Source: Alphaproteobacteria bacterium (lineage in GTDB: Bacteria > Pseudomonadota > Alphaproteobacteria > Sphingomonadales > SMXR01). Taken from it: a stretch of 32,662 bases of DNA. The stretch covers positions 1 through 32,662 of the forward strand of contig DAOWAS010000011.1 in assembly GCA_030634465.1 (NCBI GenBank), read 5' to 3'. Made by a program: the position numbers and the translations under genes. Positions 1 to 9,890 of the stretch are shown piece by piece (the stretch's first letter is position 1; each line of letters begins with the position of its first letter). A model generated the notes under the pieces. The model was given only the letters and a program-made list of their open reading frames with translations. It ran no database searches and was not told the DNA's origin.

Positions 1-779
1 AGCTAAAAAGGCGGCAGGTTACACATTTGCGGGCGGTGGCAACGGAAGCCTGCCGCAAGGCTGATAATCGTGGGCTGTTTGTTGACCGTGTGCGTGAAGA
101 AACAGGCATTGCCCTAGACATTATTTCTGCTGAGGCTGAGGCCAAACTAGCGGTTGAAGGTTGCCAACAGCTTTTTAAACCCGAACTGAAAAAAGCCATA
201 GTGTTTGACATTGGCGGCGGCAGTACGGAAATAAGCGCGGTTAGCGTTGCCGCTGATGGCAGTTTAAGCATGGATATGTGGACATCGCTACCCATTGGGG
301 TTGTGCGACTTGCAGAAAATATATCTACCTCAATTGCTGAGGGGGATTACAAAGAAATTGTTGCTGGTATTGAGGCTGAGATAAAGCCATTTGTCCAAGC
401 GCTTATGCAAAAAGACCAAGACTGGAAAACTGCATTTCTAAACGATGAAATTCAGCTTGTGGGGTCATCAGGCACGGTTACCACTTTGGCGGCACTACAG
501 CTTGGTTTAGAGAGTTATAACCGCAATATTGTTGATGGCAGTTGGTTGGACAGGGCAGTGTTGCAACAGGTGGCGCAAAACACCGCCCTAATAAGCTATG
601 AAGAGCGTTCCGCCATTCCTAGCATTGGTGCTGACCGTGCTAAGCTGTTAATACCCGGTTGTGCAATATTGGACGCTGTATTAGGCCAGTTTACCTTTGG
701 CGAAATTTGCATTGCCGACAGGGGTATAAGAGAAGGCGTGTTGCGCGGTCTTATGGGGCTAAACGTAAAGCCAATTTAA
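1..779 (+). CDS. ppx: Ppx/GppA family exopolyphosphatase / pppGpp phosphatase (5' end outside window)
   Basis: This is the C-terminal part of a Ppx/GppA phosphatase, a family that removes phosphate from polyphosphate ends or converts pppGpp to ppGpp in the cytoplasm. The frame is open from the window edge (first full codon at 3) and already reads VTHLRAVATEACR before any start codon, which is the family's conserved N-domain segment, so the gene is cut by the window and not truncated. The phosphate-binding motif DIGGGSTE lies at about residues 69-76 of the visible part, followed by SSGTVTTLAAL in the second ASKHA lobe. The visible 259 residues end near the end of the core two-lobe domain; no HD-type C-terminal extension is present. 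rlmE follows 23 bp downstream, a common alphaproteobacterial pairing. Ppx and GppA cannot be told apart from this fragment. Confidence 0.93.
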   Translation, partial: LKRRQVTHLRAVATEACRKADNRGLFVDRVREETGIALDIISAEAEAKLAVEGCQQLFKPELKKAIVFDIGGGSTEISAVSVAADGSLSMDMWTSLPIGVVRLAENISTSIAEGDYKEIVAGIEAEIKPFVQALMQKDQDWKTAFLNDEIQLVGSSGTVTTLAALQLGLESYNRNIVDGSWLDRAVLQQVAQNTALISYEERSAIPSIGADRAKLLIPGCAILDAVLGQFTFGEICIADRGIREGVLRGLMGLNVKPI

Positions 780-802
780 AAATAGAAAAGCGAGCTTGAT
801 AA

Positions 803-1531
803 ATGACTAAAACTCCAACTAGCAAACCACGGGCAAACCCGTCTGGACGCTCCAGAGGTAAAACTGTGTATGTTAAATCTGCTCGTGGTCGTAAATCATC
901 ATCCACACGGTGGTTACAACGCCAGCTAAACGACCCCTATGTGGCTGAAGCCAAGCGTTTGGGTTATCGTTCTCGTGCGGCGTTTAAGCTAATTTGGCTG
1001 GATGATAAATATCATTTACTGAAAAATGCCAAGCGCATTGTCGACCTTGGCTCAGCACCTGGTGGCTGGACGCAAATTATAGTTGAGCGTGCGCCCAAAG
1101 GTGCGGAAATTGTCGCCATTGATATTTTAGAGATGGACGAGGTTGAGGGCGCAAACTTTATGCAAATGGACTTTATGGCTGATGATGCCGAGAAAAAGCT
1201 GTTTAGCATGTTAAGCGGCAAGGTAGACTTGGTGGTTTCAGACATGGCAAACTCAGCCACAGGACACAAACAAACAGACCATTTGAAAACCATGGCAATG
1301 TGCGAAACTGCTTTTGACTTTGCCAAAAAAACACTTGCCCCCGGCGGTGCATTTGTCGCCAAGGTTTTAAGGGGTGGCACGGAGCAAGATCTTTTGGCGG
1401 ATATGAAAAAACATTTCAAAAAAGTCCATCATGCCAAACCTGACAGTAGCCGTGCCAGATCAACGGAATTATACATTGTTGGCTTGGGTTTTATTCCGCA
1501 AAAAGGTGATGAGATAGAACAACATAAATAA
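803..1531 (+). CDS. rlmE: 23S rRNA (uridine-2'-O)-methyltransferase RlmE (FtsJ/RrmJ)
   Basis: Methylates the 2'-O of U2552 in the A-loop of 23S rRNA using SAM, late in 50S assembly. The 242-residue protein has the SAM motif VDLGSAPGGW at about 80-89 and the full K-D-K-E catalytic tetrad of the RrmJ family: K62 (RAAFKL), D147 (VVSDMA), K187 (FVAKVL) and E222 (RSTELY). The first 45 residues are a basic, Ser/Arg/Lys-rich extension, usual in alphaproteobacterial RlmE and likely an rRNA-contacting tail. It follows ppx by 23 bp with an AG-rich stretch upstream of the ATG and is probably co-transcribed with it. Nothing odd is visible. Confidence 0.95.
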   Translation: MTKTPTSKPRANPSGRSRGKTVYVKSARGRKSSSTRWLQRQLNDPYVAEAKRLGYRSRAAFKLIWLDDKYHLLKNAKRIVDLGSAPGGWTQIIVERAPKGAEIVAIDILEMDEVEGANFMQMDFMADDAEKKLFSMLSGKVDLVVSDMANSATGHKQTDHLKTMAMCETAFDFAKKTLAPGGAFVAKVLRGGTEQDLLADMKKHFKKVHHAKPDSSRARSTELYIVGLGFIPQKGDEIEQHK

Positions 1532-1557
1532 AAATGTCATTTTACATAAGATTTCCC

Positions 1558-1586
1558 TTGGTCTTTTGCTAATCCCGTGGCATATA
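1558..1586 (+). promoter_or_regulatory. candidate sigma-70 promoter for guaB
   Basis: TTGGTC (1558-1563) and CATATA (1581-1586) are separated by exactly 17 bp, in the 86-bp gap between rlmE and guaB. The -10 is a reasonable match and the -35 matches at four of six positions. I see no purine riboswitch-like fold in this short leader. Confidence 0.4.
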
Positions 1587-1617
1587 CGGCAAAATTTTTT
1601 TCGTGGAAGGATGCGAG

Positions 1618-3093
1618 ATGGAAATCAGAACAGGTCTAACATTTGACGACGTTCTTCTGGTGCCTGGCCCATCCGATGTGATGCCAGCCCAAGTGAACGT
1701 GGGTACAAATATCACCAAAACCATAGAATTGAAAATTCCTCTAATTTCAGCGGCAATGGACACTGTAACCGAAGCCCCAATGGCAATTGCCATGGCGCAG
1801 TTGGGTGGTATTGGTGTTTTGCACAGAAATATGGATATTGATCTGCAAGCTGAAATGGTTCGTCAGGTTAAACGTTTTGAAGCTGGCATGGTGGTTAACC
1901 CTGTGGTTATGTTCCCCGACCAAACGCTTGCTGATGCCCACGAATTGATGAAATATCATAAAATTACTGGCTTTCCTGTGGTTGAACGTTCCAAAGGAAG
2001 CAAAGTTGGCAAGTTAGTTGGGGTTATAACCAACCGCGATATGCGTTTTGCCAACCGCACCTCACAACCTGTAAGCGAACTGATGACCAGTGAAAATCTG
2101 GTAACGGTTAAAGAGGGTGTCAGCACTGACGAAGCCAAAAAGCTTTTACATCAACACCGTATTGAAAAACTGATTGTGGTTGATAACGAATACCGTTGTA
2201 TTGGTTTGATAACGGTTAACGATATGGATAAAGCCGTTGCCCACCCCAATGCCACCAAAGACAGCAATGCCCGTTTGCGTGTTGCCGCCGCCACAACCGT
2301 TGGCGATGCAGGGTTGGAGCGGGCTGAAGCATTAATTGATGCTGAGTGTGACTTGCTTATTTTAGACACAGCTCACGGTCATTCTGCCAGAGTAATTGAA
2401 GCGGTTAAAAACATTCGCAAAATGTCACCATCGATACAGTTGCTGGCAGGTAATGTGGCAACTGCTGATGCCGCAAAAGCATTGGCTGATGCAGGTGCTA
2501 ACGGCATTAAAGTTGGTATTGGGCCGGGGTCAATTTGTACCACACGCATTGTTGCGGGTGTGGGTGTACCACAGCTAACTGCTATTTTGGATGTGGCGAA
2601 AGTTGCCAGAAAAGCTGGCCTGACCACAATTGCTGATGGCGGCATTAAAACATCTGGCGACATTGCAAAAGCAATAGCCGCAGGTGCAAGCTGCGTTATG
2701 GTTGGCTCGTTGTTAGCAGGAACCGAAGAAGCCCCTGGCGATGTGTTCTTGTACCAAGGGCGTTCATATAAAGCATATCGTGGTATGGGTTCTGTTGGTG
2801 CCATGGCTAGAGGGTCTGCTGACCGTTATTTCCAAGAAGATATTAAAGACACCCTGAAACTTGTTCCCGAAGGTGTTGAGGGGCAGGTTCCGTTCAAGGG
2901 TCAGGTGGAAAACGTTATTCACCAAATGGTTGGCGGTTTGCGGGCGGCCATGGGTTATACGGGCTCATGCACAGTGGAAGACATGCACAAACGGGCTGAA
3001 TTTATTAAAATTACCAATGCTGGCTTGCGTGAAAGCCATATTCACGATGTAAGCATAACTCGTGAAAGCCCAAACTACCCAACTTCTAGTTGA
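1618..3093 (+). CDS. guaB: inosine-5'-monophosphate dehydrogenase GuaB
   Basis: Oxidises IMP to XMP with NAD, the committed step to GMP. I place the start at the ATG at 1618: the protein then begins [19 protein letters not shown], as IMPDHs do, and GGAAGG lies about 8 bp upstream. A GTG at 1603 is in frame but would add five non-conserved residues. The 491-residue protein has a TIM barrel interrupted by two CBS domains (about 90-205), the catalytic loop GPGSICTTR with Cys about 307, the IMP-binding loop [10 protein letters not shown], and the flap around [10 protein letters not shown]. The next enzyme, GuaA, lies 2 kb downstream on the same strand, with rsmB and a TPR gene between. Confidence 0.97.
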   Translation: MEIRTGLTFDDVLLVPGPSDVMPAQVNVGTNITKTIELKIPLISAAMDTVTEAPMAIAMAQLGGIGVLHRNMDIDLQAEMVRQVKRFEAGMVVNPVVMFPDQTLADAHELMKYHKITGFPVVERSKGSKVGKLVGVITNRDMRFANRTSQPVSELMTSENLVTVKEGVSTDEAKKLLHQHRIEKLIVVDNEYRCIGLITVNDMDKAVAHPNATKDSNARLRVAAATTVGDAGLERAEALIDAECDLLILDTAHGHSARVIEAVKNIRKMSPSIQLLAGNVATADAAKALADAGANGIKVGIGPGSICTTRIVAGVGVPQLTAILDVAKVARKAGLTTIADGGIKTSGDIAKAIAAGASCVMVGSLLAGTEEAPGDVFLYQGRSYKAYRGMGSVGAMARGSADRYFQEDIKDTLKLVPEGVEGQVPFKGQVENVIHQMVGGLRAAMGYTGSCTVEDMHKRAEFIKITNAGLRESHIHDVSITRESPNYPTSS

Positions 3094-3123
3094 TTTGTCT
3101 TATAAAATGATGTTTTAACTGCC

Positions 3124-3159
3124 ATTAGTTTAATTGAAATCAAGTTCAATTGAACTAAT
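3124..3159. other. 15-bp AT-rich inverted repeat between guaB and rsmB
   Basis: ATTAGTTTAATTGAA (3124-3138) pairs with TTCAATTGAACTAAT (3145-3159) around a 6-nt loop, with a single G-U wobble in 15 pairs. No T-tract follows on either strand, so it is not a canonical intrinsic terminator. It could be a 3'-end-stabilising hairpin for guaB mRNA, a weak terminator or a protein-binding dyad. Confidence 0.5.
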
Positions 3160-3210
3160 TGTAATTATAGTTGTTCCAAGTTTAACAATAATAATAATGG
3201 AATTAGCGAT

Positions 3211-4539
3211 ATGAGACGAGAAGCTCGTCTAGAGGCAGCCATAGAGATTCTGGATATTGTGGTCAAAGAAGCCAAGGCTGATGGGCATAGTGTTCCTCAG
3301 GTTTTGCGCTATTATTTTAAAGGCAAGCGATATGCAGGCAGTGGTGACAGGCGCGCTATTGCCGACACTGTTTTTGAAATTTTACGCCATGTAATTGTTT
3401 TAGAATGGGCCATTAACGAAGCTGGCGGCGAGGCAACAGGCCGCATGTTGCTTATTGCCGAAGTTTCGTGGTCAGGTGGCGACCTGCCGCTTATTTTTGG
3501 TGCTGGTCGTTATGGCCCCGCACCACTAACTGATGAAGAGCGTGGCATAATGTGGGCATTGCCTGAAAAGCAAGATGCCCCCGAATGGGCAAAACACAAT
3601 TGCCCTGAGTGGATGGAAGAGCCACTGCGTAAGCGTTTTGGCGAAACGTTCAATAAAGAAATGGACATTTTAGACAGCCGCGCGCCTTTTATTGGCAGGG
3701 TTAACACCCTTAAGGCAAAAGATGTCGATGTGGCAAAAGCCCTGACCGATGTGGATATAACTTGTCGTATTTCCAGCCGCACCCCGCATTGTGTGTTTTT
3801 ATCAAGCTCACGGGTTACAAATCTTGATATTTATTTAAATGGTGGTTTGGAAATTCAGGATCAGTCGAGCCAAATTGCTTCCTTTTTAGTGGCGGCAAAG
3901 CCCGGCCACAAGGTGCTAGATCTGTGCGCTGGTGGTGGTGGCAAATCGTTGGCTGTTGCTGCCACGATGAAAAATGATGGCGAAATAATAGCCACCGATA
4001 TAAACCCAAAACGAATTCATGACCTAGGTGAGCGCGCCAAAAGGGCAGGGGTTAGCATTATCGAAGCAAAGGAAATATCTAAAGGTGAAGCTTTTTACCG
4101 TGATGAAGTGTTAACACCATTAAAAGACAGCCAAGACAGGGTTATTCTTGATGTGCCGTGTTCAGGGTCTGGCACATGGCGGCGCAGCCCCGAACTGCGG
4201 TTGCGAATGACCAGTGAGCGGGTTGATGAGATAATTACCACCCAGCGTAACCTGCTGCATGAAGGTGCAGATTGCGTTAAAATTGGCGGCAGGCTTATCT
4301 ATATGACCTGTTCAATTTTACCTGACGAAAATGAAGAGCAGGTAAAATGGTTCTTGGACGATATGAACAAGGATGGCGAAAAATGGGTGTTGGTTCCTTA
4401 TAAATTTGTCTGGCAAGATGCTGGCATTATGTCAGAGCCACGACAAACCATTTCTTATATACCCGAGTGCTTGCAACTTTCGTCTGCTAGACACGAATCA
4501 AATGGGTTCTTTACCGCAATATTTGAACGTGTTGCCTAA
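3211..4539 (+). CDS. rsmB: RsmB/NOP family rRNA cytosine-C5 methyltransferase
   Basis: Predicted SAM-dependent m5C methyltransferase; the closest well-known relative, RsmB (Fmu/Sun), modifies C967 of 16S rRNA. The 442-residue protein has a helical N-terminal domain (about 1-145) in the place of the NusB-like domain, then a Rossmann domain with the SAM loop LDLCAGGGGKS (about 236-246). Both conserved cysteines of the NOL1/NOP2/Sun family are present: C317 in DVPCSGSGTWRRSP (motif IV) and C367 in MTCSILPDENE (motif VI). It sits between guaB and guaA, an order I associate with several alphaproteobacteria. The exact target base is inferred from family membership only; another m5C site is possible. 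The ATG at 3211 has only a weak ribosome binding site. Confidence 0.88.
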   Translation: MRREARLEAAIEILDIVVKEAKADGHSVPQVLRYYFKGKRYAGSGDRRAIADTVFEILRHVIVLEWAINEAGGEATGRMLLIAEVSWSGGDLPLIFGAGRYGPAPLTDEERGIMWALPEKQDAPEWAKHNCPEWMEEPLRKRFGETFNKEMDILDSRAPFIGRVNTLKAKDVDVAKALTDVDITCRISSRTPHCVFLSSSRVTNLDIYLNGGLEIQDQSSQIASFLVAAKPGHKVLDLCAGGGGKSLAVAATMKNDGEIIATDINPKRIHDLGERAKRAGVSIIEAKEISKGEAFYRDEVLTPLKDSQDRVILDVPCSGSGTWRRSPELRLRMTSERVDEIITTQRNLLHEGADCVKIGGRLIYMTCSILPDENEEQVKWFLDDMNKDGEKWVLVPYKFVWQDAGIMSEPRQTISYIPECLQLSSARHESNGFFTAIFERVA

Positions 4540-4624
4540 AAAGCCTTGTGCTTTTTCCTAAAATAACAAAAAATAGCCCCAGTTTGGGTTAAAAGGACCA
4601 GACTTAGTTAAAAGGATAAGCTAC

Positions 4625-5092
4625 GTGCGAATTATTATATCAATTATTGGTTTAAGCTTTTTGCTGTTTAGCAACAATGCCGTAAGTGCCAGTGTGTCTT
4701 TGCATTACCAAGCTGTGTCCGAGCAATTAGTGGCAAGTGCTGAAAAATCCATCAGCGAAGAAAACTTGGAAAAAGCCATGTTGTTTTACAAGCAAGCAAT
4801 GGTGGCTAACCCTAAAAACATTAATGCTTACCTAGGCTTAGGCAGTTTGCATAGTGACAAGGGGCAGTATAGTTTGGGCATTAAATATTATGATATTGCC
4901 CTTAGCATAGACCCCATCGACCTGTTGGCATTAGAAGGGCGCGTGCTTACAAACCTGAAACGCCGCGATCTAGCCTCGGCAAAACAGACCTTTCAAACCA
5001 TGCAGCAAGTATGTGAAGTTATAGAATGCACGCAATTACCCTCAGTGGCGCAAGCCATGGAAGCTTACCAATTAGAAGAAGATAGCAATTAG
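4625..5092 (+). CDS. secreted tetratricopeptide-repeat protein
   Basis: A 155-residue periplasmic TPR protein of unknown specific role. It starts with GTG at 4625, preceded by AAAAGGATAAG. The first 22 residues are a Sec signal peptide (MRIIISIIGLSFLLF, then NNAVSA), with likely SPase I cleavage after VSA. Two clear TPR units follow (about 37-105, with the typical A/L/G/Y/A/P pattern in YLGLGSLHSDKGQYSLGIKYYDIALSIDP) and a partial third. Two cysteines near the C-terminus (VCEVIEC) could form a disulfide. The stretch GTTAAAAGGA occurs twice before the start (4588-4597 and 4607-4616), the second being the ribosome binding site. TPR proteins of this kind scaffold complexes; no partner is indicated. 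Confidence 0.8.
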   Translation: MRIIISIIGLSFLLFSNNAVSASVSLHYQAVSEQLVASAEKSISEENLEKAMLFYKQAMVANPKNINAYLGLGSLHSDKGQYSLGIKYYDIALSIDPIDLLALEGRVLTNLKRRDLASAKQTFQTMQQVCEVIECTQLPSVAQAMEAYQLEEDSN

Positions 5093-5152
5093 TTTTCGTC
5101 ATTGCCAAACTAAGGCTAGACTTCCCTTCAAGTGGGGGTTAATTTCCCGCCC

Positions 5153-6724
<1,572 letters not shown>

Positions 6725-6758
6725 GTAGTTTTAAACACAAAAGGCAAGGGGCTAGAAA

Positions 6759-6878
6759 ATGGAATTTTTTGGATTTATGGGGTTTATTTTTGGAATTGCC
6801 GCCATTGTAAAAATTGAGAAGCTAACAAAAACACTTAAGGAAAAAGGTGTTTTGGAAAATGACTATAAAGAAGAATAA
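6759..6878 (+). CDS. 39-residue membrane-anchored small protein
   Basis: A short ORF starting with ATG at 6759 and ending with TAA at 6878, preceded by AAGGGG about 8 bp upstream. The product begins MEFFGFMGFIFGIAAIV, a short glycine-bearing hydrophobic segment (about residues 3-17), followed by a charged amphipathic tail (KIEKLTKTLKEKGVLEN) ending in DYKEE. This hydrophobic-then-helix layout resembles small hypothetical proteins annotated in other proteobacteria, but I cannot name a family. It lies 34 bp after guaA and 49 bp before panB in the same direction, so it is probably co-transcribed. A good ribosome binding site, sensible composition and a fitting gap support a real gene; function is unknown. 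Confidence 0.6.
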   Translation: MEFFGFMGFIFGIAAIVKIEKLTKTLKEKGVLENDYKEE

Positions 6879-6927
6879 AATATAGCTGAGCATTATTAGT
6901 TAAAAACCCCAGTGATAAAGAGATGAT

Positions 6928-7755
6928 ATGTCATTAGTTAAAAAAAATAACCGTACCAGTGTTCTGGATATTATGGCGCGCAAGGGCGGGGAACCTGTTG
7001 TTTGTTTAACCGCTTATGACGTTAACATGGCGGCATTGGTTGACCCCCATGTGGATGTTATATTGGTGGGCGACAGTTTAGGTATGGTGCTTTATGGCAT
7101 GGACAGCACCCTTGGTGTTACCTTGGATATGATGATACGCCACGGTCAAGCAGTGGTAAGGGGCAGCAATACGGCATTGGTGGTAATTGATATGCCATTT
7201 GGTAGTTATCAAGAAAGCCCTGAGCAAGCCTTTGCTAATTGCGCTGAGGTCATGGCACAAACTGGTGCCGGCGCTATAAAGCTTGAAGGTGGTGTTGAAA
7301 TGGAAGCCACCATTAAGTTTTTGGTTGAGCGCGGTATTCCTGTTTTCGCCCATGTTGGTTTAAAGCCACAGTCGCTAAATACACACGGTGGTTTTAAAGC
7401 CCAAGGCCGTGAAGAAGCACAGTGGGAAGCAATTATTGGAGACGCAAAAGCCGTTGCCCGTGCAGGTGCCTTTGCTACTGTTCTTGAAAGTGTGGCTGAG
7501 CCATTAGGCAAAAAAATTACTGAAGAAGTGCAAAACATTACAATTGGTATTGGGGCGTCTAAGTTTTGCGATGGGCAAATTTTGGTTACAGAAGATATGT
7601 TAGGTTACAATTCATGGTCGCCCAAGTTTGCAAAACGTTTTGCTGATATAGGCAATGTTATTTCTGGTGCAGTTGAAACATATGCTGGTGATGTGAAGTC
7701 ACGCAGCTTTCCTGAACCTGAAAATACCTTTTCAATGAAGAAGAAAAAAACTTAA
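6928..7755 (+). CDS. panB: 3-methyl-2-oxobutanoate hydroxymethyltransferase PanB
   Basis: Transfers a hydroxymethyl group from 5,10-methylene-THF to alpha-ketoisovalerate to give ketopantoate, the first step of pantothenate synthesis. The 275-residue length is typical. Visible family signatures are the metal-binding D49 in ILVGDSLGMVLYG, D88 in IDMPFGSY, E120 in IKLEGG, and the catalytic E187 in VLESVAEPL. The C-terminus is a short basic tail (MKKKKT). No panC partner is adjacent. It is a cytoplasmic (beta-alpha)8 barrel, normally decameric. The link to the nearby acpP is only indirect, as pantothenate supplies the phosphopantetheine arm of ACP. Confidence 0.96.
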   Translation: MSLVKKNNRTSVLDIMARKGGEPVVCLTAYDVNMAALVDPHVDVILVGDSLGMVLYGMDSTLGVTLDMMIRHGQAVVRGSNTALVVIDMPFGSYQESPEQAFANCAEVMAQTGAGAIKLEGGVEMEATIKFLVERGIPVFAHVGLKPQSLNTHGGFKAQGREEAQWEAIIGDAKAVARAGAFATVLESVAEPLGKKITEEVQNITIGIGASKFCDGQILVTEDMLGYNSWSPKFAKRFADIGNVISGAVETYAGDVKSRSFPEPENTFSMKKKKT

Positions 7756-7841
7756 ACAAACAACAGGTGGCGGACAGCTTGCCACATTTCAGCCTCTTGC
7801 TTATGTTAGCTAAGGTTAAATTTAATAAACTGGAGAAAAAC

Positions 7842-8534
7842 GTGTCAGATATTTTTAGGGAAGTCGATGAAGATGTGCGCCACGATCGCTGGATGGGCTT
7901 GTGGCAGCAGTATGGTCCTTATCTGATTACAATTGTCGCCGCTATTATTTTAACCGTAGCAGGGCGCGCATTTTGGCTTAATTATACCCAAGAAAAGCAA
8001 GAAGCCGAAAGTGGTCAATATGACCATGCTGTATCGTTAATCCTAGCGGGTGACACCAGTGGGGCGTTAAGCACATTGGAAGAGCTAAGCCAAAGCACCT
8101 CAAGTACATATTCGCACTTGGCGCAGTTTCAGGCGGCATCACAGCATTTAGAAACTGGCGACAAAGCAACAGCCTTAGCTGTTTATGATGCCCTAAACGA
8201 AAACTCTGATGTTGATGAAAAGCTACGTGGGCTAGCATCATTGCTTGGGGCAATTATTTCACTAGATGTTGAAACAAACGAGCAATCACGAGCAAGGCTT
8301 ACACCTTTAGCGGTTTATGGCGAAAGCTGGTATTATTCAGCTCAAGAATTTTTAGCACTGTTGGCACTGCGCTCAAACCAAATGGAAGAAGCAATTAGCA
8401 TATATTCTGGTTTGGTAAATGATCAAACAACACCGCCGGGTATCAAACAACGGGCAGGGGAAATTTTATCAGTTATTGATGTTATTAGCCCAATTGTTAA
8501 TGCCCCCGCAGTAAGCCAAGAACAAGGAGAGTAA
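7842..8534 (+). CDS. YfgM-like TPR membrane protein upstream of bamB
   Basis: A membrane-anchored TPR-like protein of about 230 residues, related to YfgM, which associates with the SecYEG/PpiD periplasmic chaperone network. The GTG at 7842 is preferred: CTGGAGAAAAAC lies directly upstream and the product begins with the conserved VSDIFREVDEDVRHDRW. The reading frame stays open to 7767, but that extension looks like untranslated leader. One transmembrane helix (about 24-44, YGPYLITIVAAIILTVAGRA) is followed by a helical, Ala/Ser/Gln-rich periplasmic repeat region. It stops 2 bp before bamB, and the order yfgM-bamB-der is conserved across proteobacteria, which is the main support for the name. 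Confidence 0.85.
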   Translation: MSDIFREVDEDVRHDRWMGLWQQYGPYLITIVAAIILTVAGRAFWLNYTQEKQEAESGQYDHAVSLILAGDTSGALSTLEELSQSTSSTYSHLAQFQAASQHLETGDKATALAVYDALNENSDVDEKLRGLASLLGAIISLDVETNEQSRARLTPLAVYGESWYYSAQEFLALLALRSNQMEEAISIYSGLVNDQTTPPGIKQRAGEILSVIDVISPIVNAPAVSQEQGE

Positions 8535-8536
8535 TA

Positions 8537-9865
8537 GTGATAGCCAGTGTTCAGAACAATTCAGGCTTACGATTTTTATTTATTTCATTTGCCGTTTTAT
8601 TGTTGGCAAGCTGTGGCTCATCCGAAGTAAGACGGGTTCAGGGCGAGCGTATTTCAGTTTTAAGTTTAGAGGGCGAAATTTCAGTAGACCCAGACCTTGT
8701 TGACATGCGGGTTAGTTTACCACGCGCATATGTTAATAAAAACTGGGCACAGTCAGGGGGCAGCCGCAATAACGCCATGCACCACTTGTTTGTTCCTGAA
8801 AAGCTTACCCAAGCGTGGAAGGTTAGCATTGGTTACGGTGATGCACCTTATGAACGCCTTGTATCGCCGCCAGTTGTGTTTGATGGCATAATTTACACCA
8901 TTGATATTGAAGCACTGGTGCGGGCGTTTTCCACCACAGATGGCGCTATGCTTTGGGAAACAAAGCTTGAAAGTGACGAGCCAAGTGCCGTTGCATATGG
9001 CGGTGGTTTAGCTGTTATGGATGGGCAGCTTTTTGCCACAACTGGTTATGGTTTTGTGGCGGCACTAGATGCCAAAACAGGTGCTGAAAACTGGCGTGAA
9101 CATCTTATAACACCGCTTCGCTCTGGCCCTAGTGTGGACAATGGTCGTGTGTTTATTATTACCCAAGATAACCGCTTGGTGGCGTTAGACGCTGATGATG
9201 GCTCAATTATTTGGGACTATGTTGGCATTGTTGAAAATGCGTCAATTCTTGGTTCATCTAGCCCTGCTATTGATGGCGACACCATTGTTACAGCATTTGG
9301 TTCTGGTGAAATTTTTGCCATGCGCACCCCAAACGGACAAATTGCATGGCAAGACGCACTGTCACGTACAGGCCGTTTATCAGCCATTTCGTCACTTAAC
9401 GATATTGATGGCAACCCCGTAATTGACCGTGGCAAAGTTTATGCCCTGAACCATTCTGGTCGAATGGTTTCAATTGACATTCGCACAGGCGAGCGGGTTT
9501 GGGAAAGCACCATTAGTGGTTTGTACACTCCGTGGGTGGCAGGCAATTTCATTTATGTGGTTACTGCTGAGGATAAGCTAGTTGCACTTTCCTTGCGCGA
9601 TGGTCGGGTGCGCTGGGTAACCAGCCTGCAACGTTTTAAAGACCCTGAAAATCGTGAGGGGCGTATTCGTTGGGCAGGGCCAGTTTTGGCGGGTGACAGA
9701 TTAATTGTTGTTTCATCACATGGCTATATTTTATCAGTGTCGCCGTACACTGGTGAAGTGCTAAGTGGTGAAGAGCTGCCATCAGGCAGTGTGTTAAGCC
9801 CAATTGTTGCTGATCAAACTGTTTATATTTTAACACAAGATGGCGATTTAATCGCATATCGCTAA
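8537..9865 (+). CDS. bamB: outer membrane assembly lipoprotein BamB
   Basis: Beta-propeller lipoprotein of the BAM complex, which inserts beta-barrel proteins into the outer membrane. The GTG at 8537 follows a strong AAGGAGA six bp upstream. The N-terminus has a hydrophobic stretch and lipobox LLASC with the lipidated Cys at residue 26. The remaining part of the 442 residues contains repeated PQQ-like blades (for example VYALNHSGRMVSIDIRTGE and GFVAALDAKTGAENW), as expected for an eight-bladed propeller. It sits in the yfgM-bamB-der block. Its likely clients LptD and the chaperone SurA are encoded near the other end of this window. Confidence 0.94.
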   Translation: MIASVQNNSGLRFLFISFAVLLLASCGSSEVRRVQGERISVLSLEGEISVDPDLVDMRVSLPRAYVNKNWAQSGGSRNNAMHHLFVPEKLTQAWKVSIGYGDAPYERLVSPPVVFDGIIYTIDIEALVRAFSTTDGAMLWETKLESDEPSAVAYGGGLAVMDGQLFATTGYGFVAALDAKTGAENWREHLITPLRSGPSVDNGRVFIITQDNRLVALDADDGSIIWDYVGIVENASILGSSSPAIDGDTIVTAFGSGEIFAMRTPNGQIAWQDALSRTGRLSAISSLNDIDGNPVIDRGKVYALNHSGRMVSIDIRTGERVWESTISGLYTPWVAGNFIYVVTAEDKLVALSLRDGRVRWVTSLQRFKDPENREGRIRWAGPVLAGDRLIVVSSHGYILSVSPYTGEVLSGEELPSGSVLSPIVADQTVYILTQDGDLIAYR

Positions 9866-9890
9866 GCGGCGGTAGTGAAGGTTTAGATAA

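Noticed and set aside
1532-1617. Purine riboswitch before guaB, or before guaA and purF
   Set aside because: The leaders are short and no three-way junction with conserved loops can be drawn.
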